Shown here: positions 1 to 12,400 of the stretch, piece after piece
Layout: every line of letters starts with the position of its first letter
Numbering within the stretch: the first letter of the stretch is position 1
From: Alopecurus myosuroides
Taxonomy: Eukaryota; Streptophyta; Magnoliopsida; Poales; Poaceae
Length of the DNA stretch: 64,000 nucleotides
Assembly: GCA_028641055.1 (NCBI GenBank)
Contig: CM054058.1
Location: forward strand, 498,311,919-498,375,918
Direction of reading: 5' to 3'
Position numbers and translations under genes: made by a program
Notes under the pieces: model-generated
The model's database searches: none
What the model was told of the DNA's origin: nothing
The model's input: the letters and a program-made list of their open reading frames with translations, nothing else

Positions 1-1700
1 TTGATACTACTATGAATGAAACTTGTGATAATGATATTACTACTGTTATTTATGATAATCCATGCTACTTTGATAAATCCTATGATAATCCTCTATTTAT
101 TCCAACTATTGATATGCATGATAATGAGGAAGTTTGTTTGGAAAATTTATATGATAATGCTCTAGATGATGGAACTATGTTACTTGATGTTACAAATTCT
201 AATGCTACTGAAAATGGGATTTATATTAGTAGTCTCATATCTTTTATGAGTGATAAATCATCTTGTTTTGATATTGCTAAAAGTGGGCAAAAGGAGGAGC
301 TGATTTTAAATTTTGACCCCACTGTTTTTGAGCTTGATATGAATTGTGTGCGTTTAGACCATGACAAACATATGTGATAATTATGTTGTTGAGTTTGTTC
401 ATGATGCTACTTAAAATTATTATGAGAGAGGAAAATATGGTTGTAGGAATTTTTATATTACTAAAACACCTCTGTTTTTGTTGAAAGTTTTGAAATTGCT
501 CTTGTTCTACCTTCCCATGATTTCTAGTTTGAGCTTCTTTAATTTATTTCGTTACAAGATTCCTATGCATAGAAGTGGGTGAGACTTAAATTTGTTTTAT
601 AATTTCTTCTTGATGCTCCCTCTTTCTTAATTCATATTTCTTATGTGAGCATCTTCTCGAATTACTGGGCGTAGCTAAAGGACATTAAAGAATAGCACTT
701 CTTGGGAGATAACTCGTGGTTTTATTTTTGCTTTGTTTTTCTCTGTTTTATTTTATTCAAGGGGTTGTATACTTCTGTAGAAACTCCTTTGTATGTTTAT
801 TATCATGTTTTTGTTGTGCCAAGTAAAGTTTCTAGCGAAAGTTGGAGTTGGTTTTGGATTTCTGCGTAGGAAACAGATTTCTGCTGTCCACCATAAAATA
901 TCGTATAAATTCTAGAAAGATCAAAATGACCTGAAATATTTTTTGCTTATTCCTGAGATAATTTCGAAACTTTTTTGCTCTTTATGTTTTTCGATCTGAG
1001 TAACGTAAGTTCCCCGAAAAAAATGGTATTTACATACTGTTCTGGTTTTGGTAGATTCTGCCATTTTTCTTGCATTTGCTCTTTTACGATGTCAAGTGGA
1101 TTTCTTTGCTTCACGAAACATCAGTGGCTATAGCTAATCTTTAACAGTATCAATAGCACTTTTGCCCATGCAGAACCCATGGATTTTTTATTGTTTCACT
1201 AACTCTCTAATACGAATTACTTTGAGTGTGGTGTGAACAAAGTTTTCAAGGGCCAAGAGAAGAGGGTGATATAATGTGATCAAGAAGAGTGCAAGGTGAA
1301 TGCTTGGGTATGCCCCCGTGGTTCATCCTAGAAAATTCTAAGAAGACTCAAGCATCTAAGCTTGGGGATGCCCAAGGCATCCCCTTCTTCATCAACAATT
1401 TATCAGGTCACTTCTAGTGAAACTATATTTTTATTTGGTCCCATCATATGAAATTTACTCGGAGCATCTGTTTGTTTTTCTTTGTTTTCCTTTGTTTTCT
1501 TTTGTTTTCCTTTCTGAAATAATATAGTTGGAACCTAGCATTATTTGTGTGGGAGAGATACACGCTCCACTTTTTCATTTGAATACTCGTTATGCTCGTA
1601 TTCTTTGTTTTTCTTCTAGTTGCTGGAAAATTCCTTTTTAGCTCCTGTTTTTCTTGCATCTCTTATTTCAAATTTCATAACTTTCTAAAATAGTACAACT
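1..1700 (+). mobile_element. 3' internal region of a degenerate Ty3/gypsy element (Sabrina-like)
   Basis: AT-rich sequence whose order resembles the 3' end of a common Triticeae gypsy family: a short Asp/Asn/Tyr-rich reading frame (12-377), then a long untranslated stretch holding an imperfect palindrome around 'ggggatgcccaaggcatcccc' near 1361-1385. No 3' LTR follows. At about 1700 the sequence changes to gag of the opposite orientation, so this is a truncated or inverted piece. The family name is from memory of typical sequences and is not certain. Confidence 0.55.
12..377 (+). pseudogene. Fragment of retroelement-encoded ORF, Asp/Asn/Tyr-rich
   Basis: A 121-codon frame that is also open to the left edge of the window, so its true start lies outside. 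It is rich in Asp, Asn and Tyr and repeats the motif YDN (for example SYDNPLF and LYDNALDD). Such sequences are very common in wheat and barley retrotransposon proteins. I see no catalytic motif. The TGA at 375-377 ends it and only noncoding DNA follows. Most likely it is the C-terminal remainder of a gypsy internal ORF and not a host gene. Confidence 0.5.
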
Positions 1701-1704
1701 CTAG

Positions 1705-2776
1705 TTATATTATTCTTACTAGATTTATTAAAAGCAGTTTGTCTACTAATAAAGTTCTTAAGGATGGTTTCAAGGTCAGAGGGTACACTTCTATTTTTGT
1801 TCTAGGAATTACCATAGGAATTGACATAACCATTACCACTATTAGAAGTATAGGGCTTATAATTGTTACTACCAAAATTATTTCTATAAGCATTATTGTT
1901 GAAATTGTTGTTTTTAATGAAGTTCACATCAACATGCTCTTCTTGAGCAACCAAAGAGGCTAAAGGAACATTATTTGGATCAACATGTGTTTTACCATTC
2001 ACAAGCATAGACATAATAGTATCAAGCCTATCACTCAAGGAAGAGGTTTCTTCAACAGAATTTACCTTCTTACCTTGTGAATATCTCTCAGTGTGCCGTT
2101 TAGAATAATTTATCATCATATCATAAAGAAGCTTTCTTGTAGCACCCAAAGTGATGGACATAAAGGTACCTCCAGCAGCTGAATCCAGAAGGTTTCTTGA
2201 AGAAAAATTAAGACATGCATAAAATGTTTGGATGATCATCCAAGTAGTCAGTCCATTGGTGGGACAATTCTTTACCAAAGATTTAATTTTTTCTCAAGCT
2301 TGAGCAACATGCTCATTATCAAATTGTTTAAAATTCATAATGCTACCTTTTAAAGTTATAATCTTAGCAGGAGGATAATGTTTTTAAATGAAAGCATATT
2401 TACATTTAGTCCAAGAATCAATACTATTTTTAGGCAAAGATAGCAACCATTCTTTAGGTCTTCCGCTCAAAGAGAAAGGAAACAATTTAGGTTTAATAAT
2501 ATGTCCATATATATCCTTATACTTTTGCATCTCACAAAGTTCAAATAAATTATTAAGGTGAGCAGCAACATCATTAGTACTAACACGAGAAAATTGCTCT
2601 CTCATAACAAGATTTAACAGGGCAGGCTTAATTTCATAAATATATGCATTAGGAGTAGGTGGAGCAATAGGTGTACAAATAAAATCATTGTTGTTTGTGC
2701 TAGTAAAGTCCCACAACTTAGTGTTCTCAGGGTTACTCATTTTAGGAATATTAAAAGAAGATAACAAAAATAACAA
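1705..2776 (-). pseudogene. Broken gag of a Sabrina-like gypsy element
   Basis: Reading leftwards from 2776, the first block (2776-2384) holds a retrotransposon gag domain including RPKEWLLSLPKNSIDSW, the typical 'W..LP..SI.sW' gag signature. The frame stops at about 2384 and again near 2300. It then continues in the same frame as 2278-1802 with an Asn-rich tail (FNNNAYRNNFGSNNYKPY). A further out-of-frame piece (LETILKNFISRQTAFNK) lies near 1705-1785. It follows the LTR at 2930-4510 in the correct orientation. No protease or polymerase follows, so the element is truncated at about 1700. Confidence 0.7.
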
Positions 2777-2908
2777 CTATAATAGAAACTAATTTTTTTT
2801 GTGTTTTTGATATAAAGAAGCAAACAGGACAAAATAAAATAAACTAAGCAAAGCAATAACAAAGTAAAAAGATTGGAGTTGAGAGACTCTCCTTGCAGAA
2901 ATCCTCTC

Positions 2909-2924
2909 CTCGGCAACGACTCCA
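2909..2924 (-). other. Degenerate primer-binding site
   Basis: On the minus strand the sequence TGGAGTCGTTGCCGAG lies just inside the LTR. It resembles the TGGCGCCGTTGCCGGGGA site usual for this family, with a few substitutions. It helps to place the inner LTR boundary at about 2925-2935. Confidence 0.45.
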
Positions 2925-2929
2925 GGAAA

Positions 2930-4510
2930 GAGCTTGATGGCGTGTGAACACGCGTTCATTGGGAGACCCCAAGAGGAAGGCATAATGAGTACAGCAGCCA
3001 CATTTTCCCTCAGAAAGACACCAAGGTTTAATCGGACCAGTACGAGAAAGAAATCACTTCTGAATGTTGTTGACAGCTGATATTGGCAGGACGCACTACC
3101 AGGCTCAGCAGCAACATGGAATCTGCAGACAACACAACCAAGATACTTTGCCCCCAACGAAACAGTGAGGTTGTCAATCTCACCAGTTCTGCTGAACACA
3201 AAGGATTAGACGTATAGTATGGAAAATGATGTTTGTTTGCAGTGAATGAAATGAGAACAGTATTTACAGTAGGTTGTATTATCAGTGTAAAAAAATGGAC
3301 CGGGGTCCACAGATCACTAGTGATGTCTCTCCAAAACAGATAAATAACATGTTGGGTGAACAAATTACAGCTGGGCAATTCACAAATAGAGAATGCATAA
3401 CAATGCATATACATGACATGATGATTACTATTACAATATGATACATAGACCGTCATCCAACTGCATCTATGGCTAATAATCCACCCACAGGATATCACCC
3501 GAGCAAACTTTGGGTATTAAGTTCCAAGCAATAGATTTATTGCATTAAGTAAAGTGCGTAATGTAAATAATACAATTCTCCTAAGAGAAAGCACTGTTCT
3601 TTTATCCCTAGTGGCAACAGGAAATCCACAATCGTAAAAGTTATTGTCACTCTCCCAGATTACTGGAGGCATGAACCCACTATCTAGCATAAATACTCCC
3701 TCTTGGAGTCACAAGCATCAACTTGGCAGAACATCTACGAGTAAAGGAGAGAATGCAAGATCACTAATAACATATATGATATATCTATAATCAACTTTAC
3801 ATAGTATTCAATATTCATCGGATCCCAGCAAACACAACATGTAGCATTACAATAACATTATCTTGATCATGTTAGTAAGCTCACAAGATCTAAACATGAT
3901 GGCACAAAGGAGGAGAATACAACCATCTAGCTACTGCTATGGACCCGTAGTCCAAGGATGAACTACTCACGCATCACTCCGAAGGCAGGCATGGTGATGA
4001 AGAGCCCTCCGGTGATGATTCCCCTCTCCGGCAGGGTGCCGGGAAGAGCTTCAGAACCCTCCCGAACTAGGTTTGACGATGATGGAGGCTACGAAGTTTT
4101 CGTGGATGGAGACTCGGGTATTTAGGGTTCCCCCGAGTAAGACGATTTACAGGCGGAAGGGCGATGTCAGGTGGGCGCCCAGGGGGCCCACACCACGTAG
4201 TGGCGCGACCAGGGGGTGCGCCGCCACATGGTGTGGCCGCCTCCCTGGCCCCCTTCGAGTCTCCTCCGGACTCCGTGTACGTGACAAAAAATAGGGACTT
4301 TGCCTTTTGTTTCGTCCAATTCTGAGAATATTTCAGAACAACTTTTCTGAAATCAAAAGCAGAAAACAGGAACTGACGCTATGGCATCTTGTCAATAGGT
4401 TAGTCCCAGAAAATGCATGAAAATGCTATGAAGTGTATGAAAAAAATGTAGCAATTGACATAATATCAACATGGAACATCAAATATTAGAGATATGTTCG
4501 AGACGTATCA
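2930..4510 (-). repeat. 5' LTR of the Sabrina-like gypsy element
   Basis: On the minus strand the LTR opens at 4510 with TGATACGTCT, the usual start of this LTR family, and runs about 1.58 kb to the degenerate primer-binding site. The middle contains diagnostic text such as 'agcaatagatttattgcattaag' around 3519-3547 and 'atccctagtggcaacag' near 3604. The outer edge at 4510 abuts LINE coding sequence directly, so this element inserted into the LINE. The partner LTR is not in the window. Confidence 0.6.
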
Positions 4511-6520
4511 ACGCGCTTTCCATGAGCTCCATATTTAGCAAGCCCATACCACCTTGGTGCCACGGGGTGCACACCCGGCACCAATGCACCTTGCACTTGA
4601 TCCCTGAGCAGGTCTTCTCGTCAATGCCCCAAATTAAATGCCCACGAGATTTGTCCAGCTCCTTGATGAACTTCTTCGGGACGCGCATTGCCGACAACGT
4701 GTAGAGTGGGAGAGAGCTATAAAAACCGAAGAGGCCAAGATGCGGCAGCCGTAGGACGATAACCATTTTCTCTTCCAGAGGCCATCTTGTTGTGAGCCCG
4801 GTAAAGAATGTGTTGTAGTTGCGCCAGCCGAAGGAAATTGGCATGCCCACATAGAGAAGACGGAACAAGACCCGCTAACGGTCAAAAACCTGAAGGAACA
4901 TGTCAAGGTCAATGTCCTGGTAGTGAATTGGGGTATCCAAGCATTTGATGACATTGATCTTAAATCCCGTAGCTTCCCTGAAAGACCCCATGATTGATTT
5001 CAATGACATCGGCTCTTTTCTGACTGGGTTGATGAACACGATGGTGTCGTCCGGGTACATGCTGGTGCGCATTAGGCTGCCTCGCACATGCAGCGGCGAG
5101 AGGTGCCCTTCCGTTGTTGCGATCTCAAATATACGATGCAACGAATGAATAGCAAGGATGAAGAGGAACGTCGTCAGCGGGTCGCCCTGCCACAGCCTCC
5201 TGCGGTGTCTGATTCGAGCGTTGTCATCCCCGTTTAGCAGAATTGACGGGAAGAGGAGGATGCCAGGAGGAGCGCAATCCAATGGCGCTAGCGCGACGAG
5301 AATCCCAACGCCTACAAGAGCTCAAATACGTACTTCGAGAAGACAGAGTCGAAGGCCTTCGCAAAGTCTAGCTTCAGTAGCAAGGACTGCTTTTTCCTCT
5401 TGTGTAGGAAGCACGCTATGCTTCGCACCAGAAAGCTTTCGTGGATGCTGTGCGATTTGAGGAAGGCACTCTGAGCTAGAGAAATCAACCATCACATCAA
5501 AGGGCAGAGCCTGCATGCCAAGACCTTAGAGAAGAGCTTGGATATTGAGTGTGTCAGACTGACAGGGCGGTAGTCGCTGATTTCTAGAGGCAGCACCTTC
5601 TTCGGTAGCAAACAGACGCGAGCATGGTTTAGAGCTGCGAACTCCCGAGCAGATAGGGAGTGCAAGTGGTTGAAAACGTCTATAATTTCACTTCTAATGA
5701 TGGGGCAACACTAGCGGAAGAAAATACCTGTAAATCCATCTGGGCCAGGAGCTTTCTCCGCAGGTGATGCGATGGACTCCTAGAGCTCCGCCGCGGTGAA
5801 TGGATTTTCCATACCGATATGAGCAGTCACCACCACTAAAGAGTGTCCCCATTGATGGTGCAGGAACGAGGGACAGAAGCGAAGATAATCAAGGAGAAGT
5901 GGTGGAACAGGCTTCTTTCTTGTCATCATGCGAGATAGCAATTCGATCATCGTCGTGCATGACATAAATGAATTTCTTGCGCCTTCGAGCCTTAATCTTG
6001 ACATGAAGAAGCACGTGTTTGGCGTCTCACCCTCTTAGCTAGGTCAGCCTCGAAGCTTAGCGATGCACACCCTCTCTACCGCGGCCAGACCAAGAACACT
6101 CAATTTAAGCGCCTTTGCGGGGCACATCCTCCATTGTTGCCGGGGCTCGTTGATCCTAGACGACGTCCATGCGGAGGATTATTTCTTATGGCAAGTGCAG
6201 CTGCATTCTTGCATCTGAGGTGGGGTGGGAATGGCAGACGCGAGACCATGGTCGTGTGGCGAAGCTTGATTCGCAGACGCGAGAGCGGGTTGCGCACGCT
6301 GCCAGCAGCGCCTCCCATGGCACGTCGACAGTGTCTTGGAAATCTGGTAGTGTAGGCCAGAAATTCTCAAATCTGAAACGAGCTTTGTGAGCGAGACGGT
6401 TCTGCCAACTTCTGGAGTGAACTGATCGCACGATGCTAGTTGTGCCGCTGGTGCAATTTACCCGTCGATTTATTTCTCGTACAGACAAGATAAGACACAT
6501 GCACAATGAGCACAAGAGTT
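4511..6520 (-). pseudogene. LINE (L1-type) reverse transcriptase pseudogene
   Basis: Minus-strand remnants in several frames, in the order expected for a plant LINE ORF2. An N-terminal block 'RFRFENFWPTLPDFQD' lies near 6370-6410. A 'KKQSLLLKLDFAKAFDSV'-type block lies near 5340-5400 but is out of frame. The RT core at 5282-4875 has 'RHRRRLWQGDPL' and a catalytic box changed to YPDD (YADD is usual). The C-terminal 'LDKSRGHLIWG...KCKVHW' part lies at 4868-4479. Many stops and frameshifts make it inactive. Its 3' end is cut by the LTR at 4510. Confidence 0.8.
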
Positions 6521-6975
6521 CATGACCTTGATCTAGAGATGAAGATTACCTATCATGTTAATGAGCACGTAGGTTTGCAGTTCATGAGTTCATAGCTGAA
6601 CTTTCAATTATGAAAACCGGACACGGAGATGCACGCCAGCACTAATACAGATTTGCTATCCTAGCTACGATCGGAAAAAATGGCATCACAGAATTGAAAA
6701 AACATAGCAGGCCCAAAATCCTAATTTGCTGAAATTCAATGTGATCGTCCACAGATAACATGCAGATTCGATACTAGTACTCCTACATGTTATTGATCGA
6801 TACTGAATCTAAGATAGCCACGGCCGTCCAGAAATTAAACTTTGAATGGTAGCAGCAGATTAGTGTGACGAAACTGAACCGAAATTGAAGAAAGTTGGAT
6901 GAACTGGAGAGCATTGCCCTTCCATCGCTTGACAGCCTCGATCGAGATCTCGTGTGAGCAAAATTAACAAGCTGG
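6521..6975. other. Intergenic DNA and probable 3' UTR of the host gene
   Basis: No coding frame, repeat or RNA gene seen. The part next to 6975 should hold the 3' UTR and polyadenylation site of the minus-strand gene that ends at 6976. No single signal stands out. Confidence 0.4.
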
Positions 6976-7978
6976 TTAATCATCTTCTGGATAGGGCCCG
7001 TCCTGCAGTGAGGTGAACAGAATGAATTTGCTAGTTAGATTCATGGGATAGATCTGGTAGCTAGCACTACCCAGTGTATGACTGTATCAGTACCTGAGAG
7101 ATGTATGCGTCTTCGTCGGCCATTTCGGCGGTTTCGGCGACCTCCTTGGGGTCGAGGAAGCTGGAGACGACGGCGACGGCGGCGTCGATGTGCTTGACGG
7201 CGAGGCTGGCGAGGGAGCACGCGCGGTGGAGGTAGCTGAGCGCCTGGTCCGGGTCCTTGCTGCAGGCCACCTGTGGGGGCGTCCAAGTGGGGGCGGCGGG
7301 AGCCTCCTCGTCCGTGTCCGACTCCGAGGCAGGCTCGAAGAGGCGGGGGCGGGGCTCGGCGGCCGGGTGTTTGGATCGGCAGGGGCGGTTCCTGGGCATG
7401 CGGTCGGTGGCGTCGGAGTCGTTCGGGACCATGTCGGCGAGGCGGGTCTTGAAGATGTGGTCGGTGGCGGCGGCGAGCGTGTCGTCCGCGTAGCCGACCA
7501 TGCAGTCGTCCGGCTTGCTGCTGGTGACTGGGGGTGGGCGGACGCCGACGAGGAACTCGATGCAGCGCGGGATGTGGTGCCCCATGGCCAGAGTGACGGC
7601 GTAGTAGGCGACCTCGAAGCGGGTGAAGGCGTCTGTCTGGGTGGTGCAGCGCGCGGGGAACCGCTGCGCGAACAGCGTGCCGTAGAGCTGCTCGTTGGGG
7701 ACGAAGGCGAAGGCGGGATTGGAGAAGGAGAGGTCGGCGTCGTTGTCGTAGGCGAGCTGGAGGCAGCCGCTGAGGCAGCCGGCGCCGTACTTGAGGCCCA
7801 TGGAGTAGAGCTTGAAGAGATCGGTGGCGACCTCCTGGACCCCCGGGCTGCGCTGCTGCTGCTGCAGCCGGCGCCGGAGCTGCAGGAGGCGGTCGCGCTG
7901 GGCCCGGACGTTCTTCGCGGCGCACATGGCCGGCATGAGGATGCACTCCAGCGCCCGCTTGCCCACTTCTCCCTCCAT
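6976..7978 (-). CDS. Two-exon host gene, conserved-looking grass protein of unknown function (303 aa)
   Basis: I do not recognise the family. The ATG at 7978 begins MEGEVGKRALECILMPAMCAAK. An ATG 147 bp further upstream is in frame, but its extension reads like 5' UTR. Exon 1 (7978-7094, 295 codons, very GC-rich) runs to a CAG/GTACTG donor. The acceptor TTCACCTCACTGCAG lies at about 7003, and exon 2 (7002-6976) adds only DGPYPEDD and a TAA, exactly in phase. Without splicing the frame would run on to 7067. Visible features are an N-terminal Gln/Arg-rich helical or coiled segment (about 28-45), a Cys-containing middle (about 60-155) and an acidic, Pro-rich linker (about 205-235). There is no signal peptide or membrane span. 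A CACGTG palindrome lies at 8059-8064, 81 bp upstream of the ATG, possibly within the 5' UTR. Codon bias and the clean splice sites argue for a real gene. The function is unknown. Confidence 0.72.
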
Positions 7979-8287
7979 GGCCGCCGCCTGATCTCGCTGA
8001 CGCTGAGCCGAGTCGGGGAAGGTGGATGGGATGGGAACGGGAAGAAAGTGGATGGAGACACGTGCCGTGTGCCTATTGCAGAGCGCCTGGCGAATCCTGC
8101 TGGCCTTGCAGGCGATGGGGCCCACCTGAACCGCCTCGCCTCTGCCTCCTTTTCACCGGGGTTTGGCACAACAAGGATGGCGTGCTCTCTCCGCCACCGC
8201 TACAAGACAAGTACGTACTCCATAAGTCCGTATTACTGTAGGTAGTTTTCATAATCTGAAAATTCTAGTACTACATGAAAATTTGAA

Positions 8288-9391
8288 CCGGATCAAACAA
8301 GTGAGAGTGAATTTTGTTAAATCACCCCTCTTTTCCCCTTTCCCCTCTCGGTAGGGCTACAATAGCTTTGAGAGTCGCCGGTGTGTCGCCGTGCCGATCC
8401 CGGGCCTCTCTCGGCGGCGTTGCTGGCCGGAGATGGTGGAGGAGAAGCTTGGAGTTTCCTTTGTACATAGTAAGGTTTCTAGTTCTAGTAGCTTGTCCGC
8501 TATGGCGTTTTGGAGTAGAACTCTCGACCTTTCCGACCAGATCCAGGGTGTGCCGTGTCTCTGCTCTTTCGGGAGGTTCCTCCGGTGGCGGGAGGGATGG
8601 AAGCTGGAGGTGCTTGGCATGGAGATCTCCGTAAATAAGGTCGTGTGGAGCTTATCCGTTTCGGTGTCTCCGTGTTGCGCCGAGCAGAGTAAGCCGCTTC
8701 TTCCTGACTTGCTTCTGAGGTGGAAGGAGCTGGAGGGAGAGGATGACAACTCTTGTAGGAAGCGCAGATCCGTGATGTGAAGCCGCTGCAATCTTTTTGC
8801 CAAGCCTCCTCCGATCCGTGGCAGCCTTTGGAGTCCTGATGGTGGCCTTGTTTTGAAGGTGCAGCGGGGTGAGGATCTTGGCTTGCCTCTCGCTGTTTGT
8901 CGCTGGAGCTTCTCACATCTTGTCGTTCACCATGGAGGTGGAGGCGAGTTGTGAGTTTGCAGTGATTCGTGGCGTGCAGCAAGCCTGGAGTGATGAAGCC
9001 TTCTTCTTCTCGAGTTTATCTGCTCCAATCGATATGGATCGACGGGAACTGTTGGTGAGCTCCAACACTTACTCAACCTCCGACGTTAGTCCCCTAGTGG
9101 AGTCAGCTGATATTGCGGTTAGCGTCCAAATCGAAGCAAGTGGTCATGTCCCCGCGACGGTGTTCAACGACGGCAAGTTTGACTCCGTTCTGTTCATGCT
9201 CGACGGAGGGGAAAGAGATGAACTCAGCTGTAATTTCATACTTTTAGGCAAGGGCTTATATGTTCTTCCGAGTGACCTATGTTCTGTATCAAAGTTTATG
9301 AGGTCCTTCGTATTTTCAATGTACACCCTCTGTATGTAATGTTATGAGGCTTCTTCCCCTGCGGGTGCCCTACTTGTTCAAAAAAAAAAGG
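8288..9391 (+). mobile_element. Retroposed segment with poly(A) tail (5'-truncated LINE or processed transcript)
   Basis: The segment ends in an A-run (9380-9389) directly followed by 'tgaaaaattgaa' (9392-9403). Nearly the same 12-mer, 'tgaaaatttgaa', precedes it at 8276-8287. This is the pattern of target-primed reverse transcription: a target duplication with one mismatch. The body is transcript-like and GC-moderate, with an open frame at 8869-9339 (156 codons, no recognised domain). I find no RT motif, so it could be the 3' part of a LINE, a nonautonomous retroposon or a processed pseudogene. Confidence 0.4.
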
Positions 9392-9473
9392 TGAAAAATT
9401 GAAGAAAAAAACGCTAGTTGCATCGATCGAGACCGGTCTAAAGTTGGGCGAAATTGCGATAGCCGTTGGTTAG

Positions 9474-12400
9474 GGGGTAGGCTAGCTTACGGGCAACCGT
9501 GCCCACTGACAATTTTCCGACCGTATATTTTTTGTCGATTTGCTGTCCGAAGCGCCGGAGAAGAGAGCAGATGCTCACCTACCTCGAAGACAAGAGGTAC
9601 GAGAGAAGCCCCGCTTCTGCCGGCAAACCGCCCCACGAACCACCGACCGAACCGCCTGCTTCCGCCGCCCGCGGCCGGCGGCGCTGCCGCGCCGACTCGC
9701 CGCCCCACCCTGCCCCAACCGCCTCCTCCGCCAGTCTGCCGCCGCCTGGCCGGCCATCCCTCTAAATCCACCCTTCTTCTTCAATTCCGGCAGCTCCACA
9801 CCCTCCCCCCACCCTAACGTTAAGTTGCTTCCTCGCCGGAGTCCGGCTCACCGCGGCGAGCCGCGGCGGCCCAGCCTTAGGCTCGGTCCAGGCTCGGCGT
9901 CGGCCCCGACTCCGGTGAGATCTCATCTACTCCGGCGACTTCCTTTGCTCTGTCTCTGCAGCTGAAAGGAGAAGACGGAGAGAACAGGTGTACGACGTGT
10001 TTTTTTGGTTGAGAAGATAAGGAGGAAAGCGATTGTGGGGGCCCAAAAGGGAGCGCGTGCGGCAATCGATCGTGGCAACGATCGCTCGTGTAGGAGCTCC
10101 TTCGGTTGGGGGGTAGGCTAGCTTACGGGCAACCGTGCCCACTGACAATTTTCCGACCGTATATTTTTTGTCGTTTTGCTGTCCGAAGCGCCGGAGAAGA
10201 GAGCAGATGCTCACCTACCTCGAAGACAAGAGGTACGAGAGAAGCCCCGCTTCTGCCGGCAAACCGCCCCACGAACCACCGACCGAACCGCCTGCTTCCG
10301 CCGCCCGCGGCCGGCGGCGCTGCCGCGCCGACTCGCCGCCCCACCCTTCCCCAACCGCCTCCTCCGCCAGTCTGCCGCCGCCTGGCCGGCCATCCCTCTA
10401 AATCCACCCTTCTTCTTCAATTCCGGCAGCTCCACACCCTCCCCCCACCCTAACGTTAAGTTGCTTCCTCGCCGGAGTCCGGCTCACCGCGGCGAGCCGC
10501 GGCGGCCCAGCCTTAGGCTCGGTCCAGGCTCGGCGTCGGCCCCGACTCCGGTGAGATCTCATCTACTCCGGCGACTTCCTTTGCTCTGTCTGTGCAGCTG
10601 AAAGGAGAAGACGGAGAGAACAGGTGTACGACGTGTTTTTTTGGTTGAGAAGATAAGGAGGAAAGCGATTGTGGGGGCCCAAAAGGGAGCGCGTGCGGCA
10701 ATCGATCGTGGCAACGATCGCTCGTGTAGGAGCTCCTTCGGTTGGGGGGTAGGCTAGCTTACGGGCAACCGTGCCCACTGACAATTTTCCGACCGTATAT
10801 TTTTTGTCGTTTTGCTGTCCGAAGCGCCGGAGAAGAGAGCAGATGCTCACCTACCTCGAAGACAAGAGGTACGAGAGAAGCCCCGCTTCTGCCGGCAAAC
10901 CGCCCCACGAACCACCGACCGAACCGCCTGCTTCCGCCGCCCGCGGCCGGCGGCGCTGCCGCGCCGACTCGCCGCCCCACCCTTCCCCAACCGCCTCCTC
11001 CGCCAGTCTGCCGCCGCCTGGCCGGCCATCCCTCTAAATCCACCCTTCTTCTTCAATTCCGGCAGCTCCACACCCTCCCCCCACCCTAACGTTAAGTTGC
11101 TTCCTCGCCGGAGTCCGGCTCACCGCGGCGAGCCGCGGCGGCCCAGCCTTAGGCTCGGTCCAGGCTCGGCGTCGGCCCCGACTCCGGTGAGATCTCATCT
11201 ACTCCGGCGACTTCCTTTGCTCTGTCTCTGCAGCTGAAAGGAGAAGACGGAGAGAACAGGTGTACGACGTGTTTTTTTGGTTGAGAAGATAAGGAGGAAA
11301 GCGATTGTGGGGGCCCAAAAGGGAGCGCGTGCGGCAATCGATCGTGGCAACGATCGCTCGTGTAGGAGCTCCTTCGGTTGGGGGGTAGGCTAGCTTACGG
11401 GCAACCGTGCCCACTGACAATTTTCCGACCGTATATTTTTTGTCGTTTTGCTGTCCGAAGCGCCGGAGAAGAGAGCAGATGCTCACCTACCTCGAAGACA
11501 AGAGGTACGAGAGAAGCCCCGCTTCTGCCGGCAAACCGCCCCACGAACCACCGACCGAACCGCCTGCTTCCGCCGCCCGCGGCCGGCGGCGCTGCCGCGC
11601 CGACTCGCCGCCCCACCCTGCCCCAACCGCCTCCTCCGCCAGTCTGCCGCCGCCTGGCCGGCCATCCCTCTAAATCCACCCTTCTTCTTCAATTCCGGCA
11701 GCTCCACACCCTCCCCCCACCCTAACGTTAAGTTGCTTCCTCGCCGGAGTCCGGCTCACCGCGGCGAGCCGCGGCGGCCCAGCCTTAGGCTCGGTCCAGG
11801 CTCGGCGTCGGCACCGACTCCGGTGAGATCTCATCTACTCCGGCGACTTCCTTTGCTCTGTCTCTGCAGCTGAAAGGAGAAGACGGAGAGAACAGGTGTA
11901 CGACGTGTTTTTTTGGTTGAGAAGATAAGGAGGAAAGCGATTGAGGGGGCCCAAAAGGGAGCGCGTGCGGCAATCGATCGTGGCAACGATCGCTCGTGTA
12001 GGAGCTCCTTCGGTTGGGGGGTAGGCTAGCTTACGGGCAACCGTGCCCACTGACAATTTTCCGACCGTATATTTTTTGTCGTTTTGCTGTCCGAAGCGCC
12101 GGAGAAGAGAGCAGATGCTCACCTACCTCGAAGACAAGAGGTACGAGAGAAGCCCCGCTTCTGCCGGCAAACCGCCCCACGAACCACCGACCGAACCGCC
12201 TGCTTCCGCCGCCCGCGGCCGGCGGCGCTGCCGCGCCGACTCGCCGCCCCACCCTGCCCCAACCGCCTCCTCCGCCAGTCAGCCGCCGCCTGGCCGGCCA
12301 TCCCTCTAAATCCACCCTTCTTCTTCAATTCCGGCAGCTCCACACCCTCCCCCCACCCTAACGTTAAGTTGCTTCCTCGCGGGAGTCCGGCTCACCGCGG

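Noticed and set aside
7190..8245. 351-codon plus-strand frame and two long minus-strand alternatives over the host gene
   Set aside because: Shadow frames of a GC-rich exon; only the frame with ATG 7978 has a sensible composition and a matching spliced end.
9474..9530. Helitron ends (hairpin plus CTRR) at the array border
   Set aside because: A hairpin and CTAG are present, but the flanking bases do not fit an A/T insertion site and no TC start was found at the other end.
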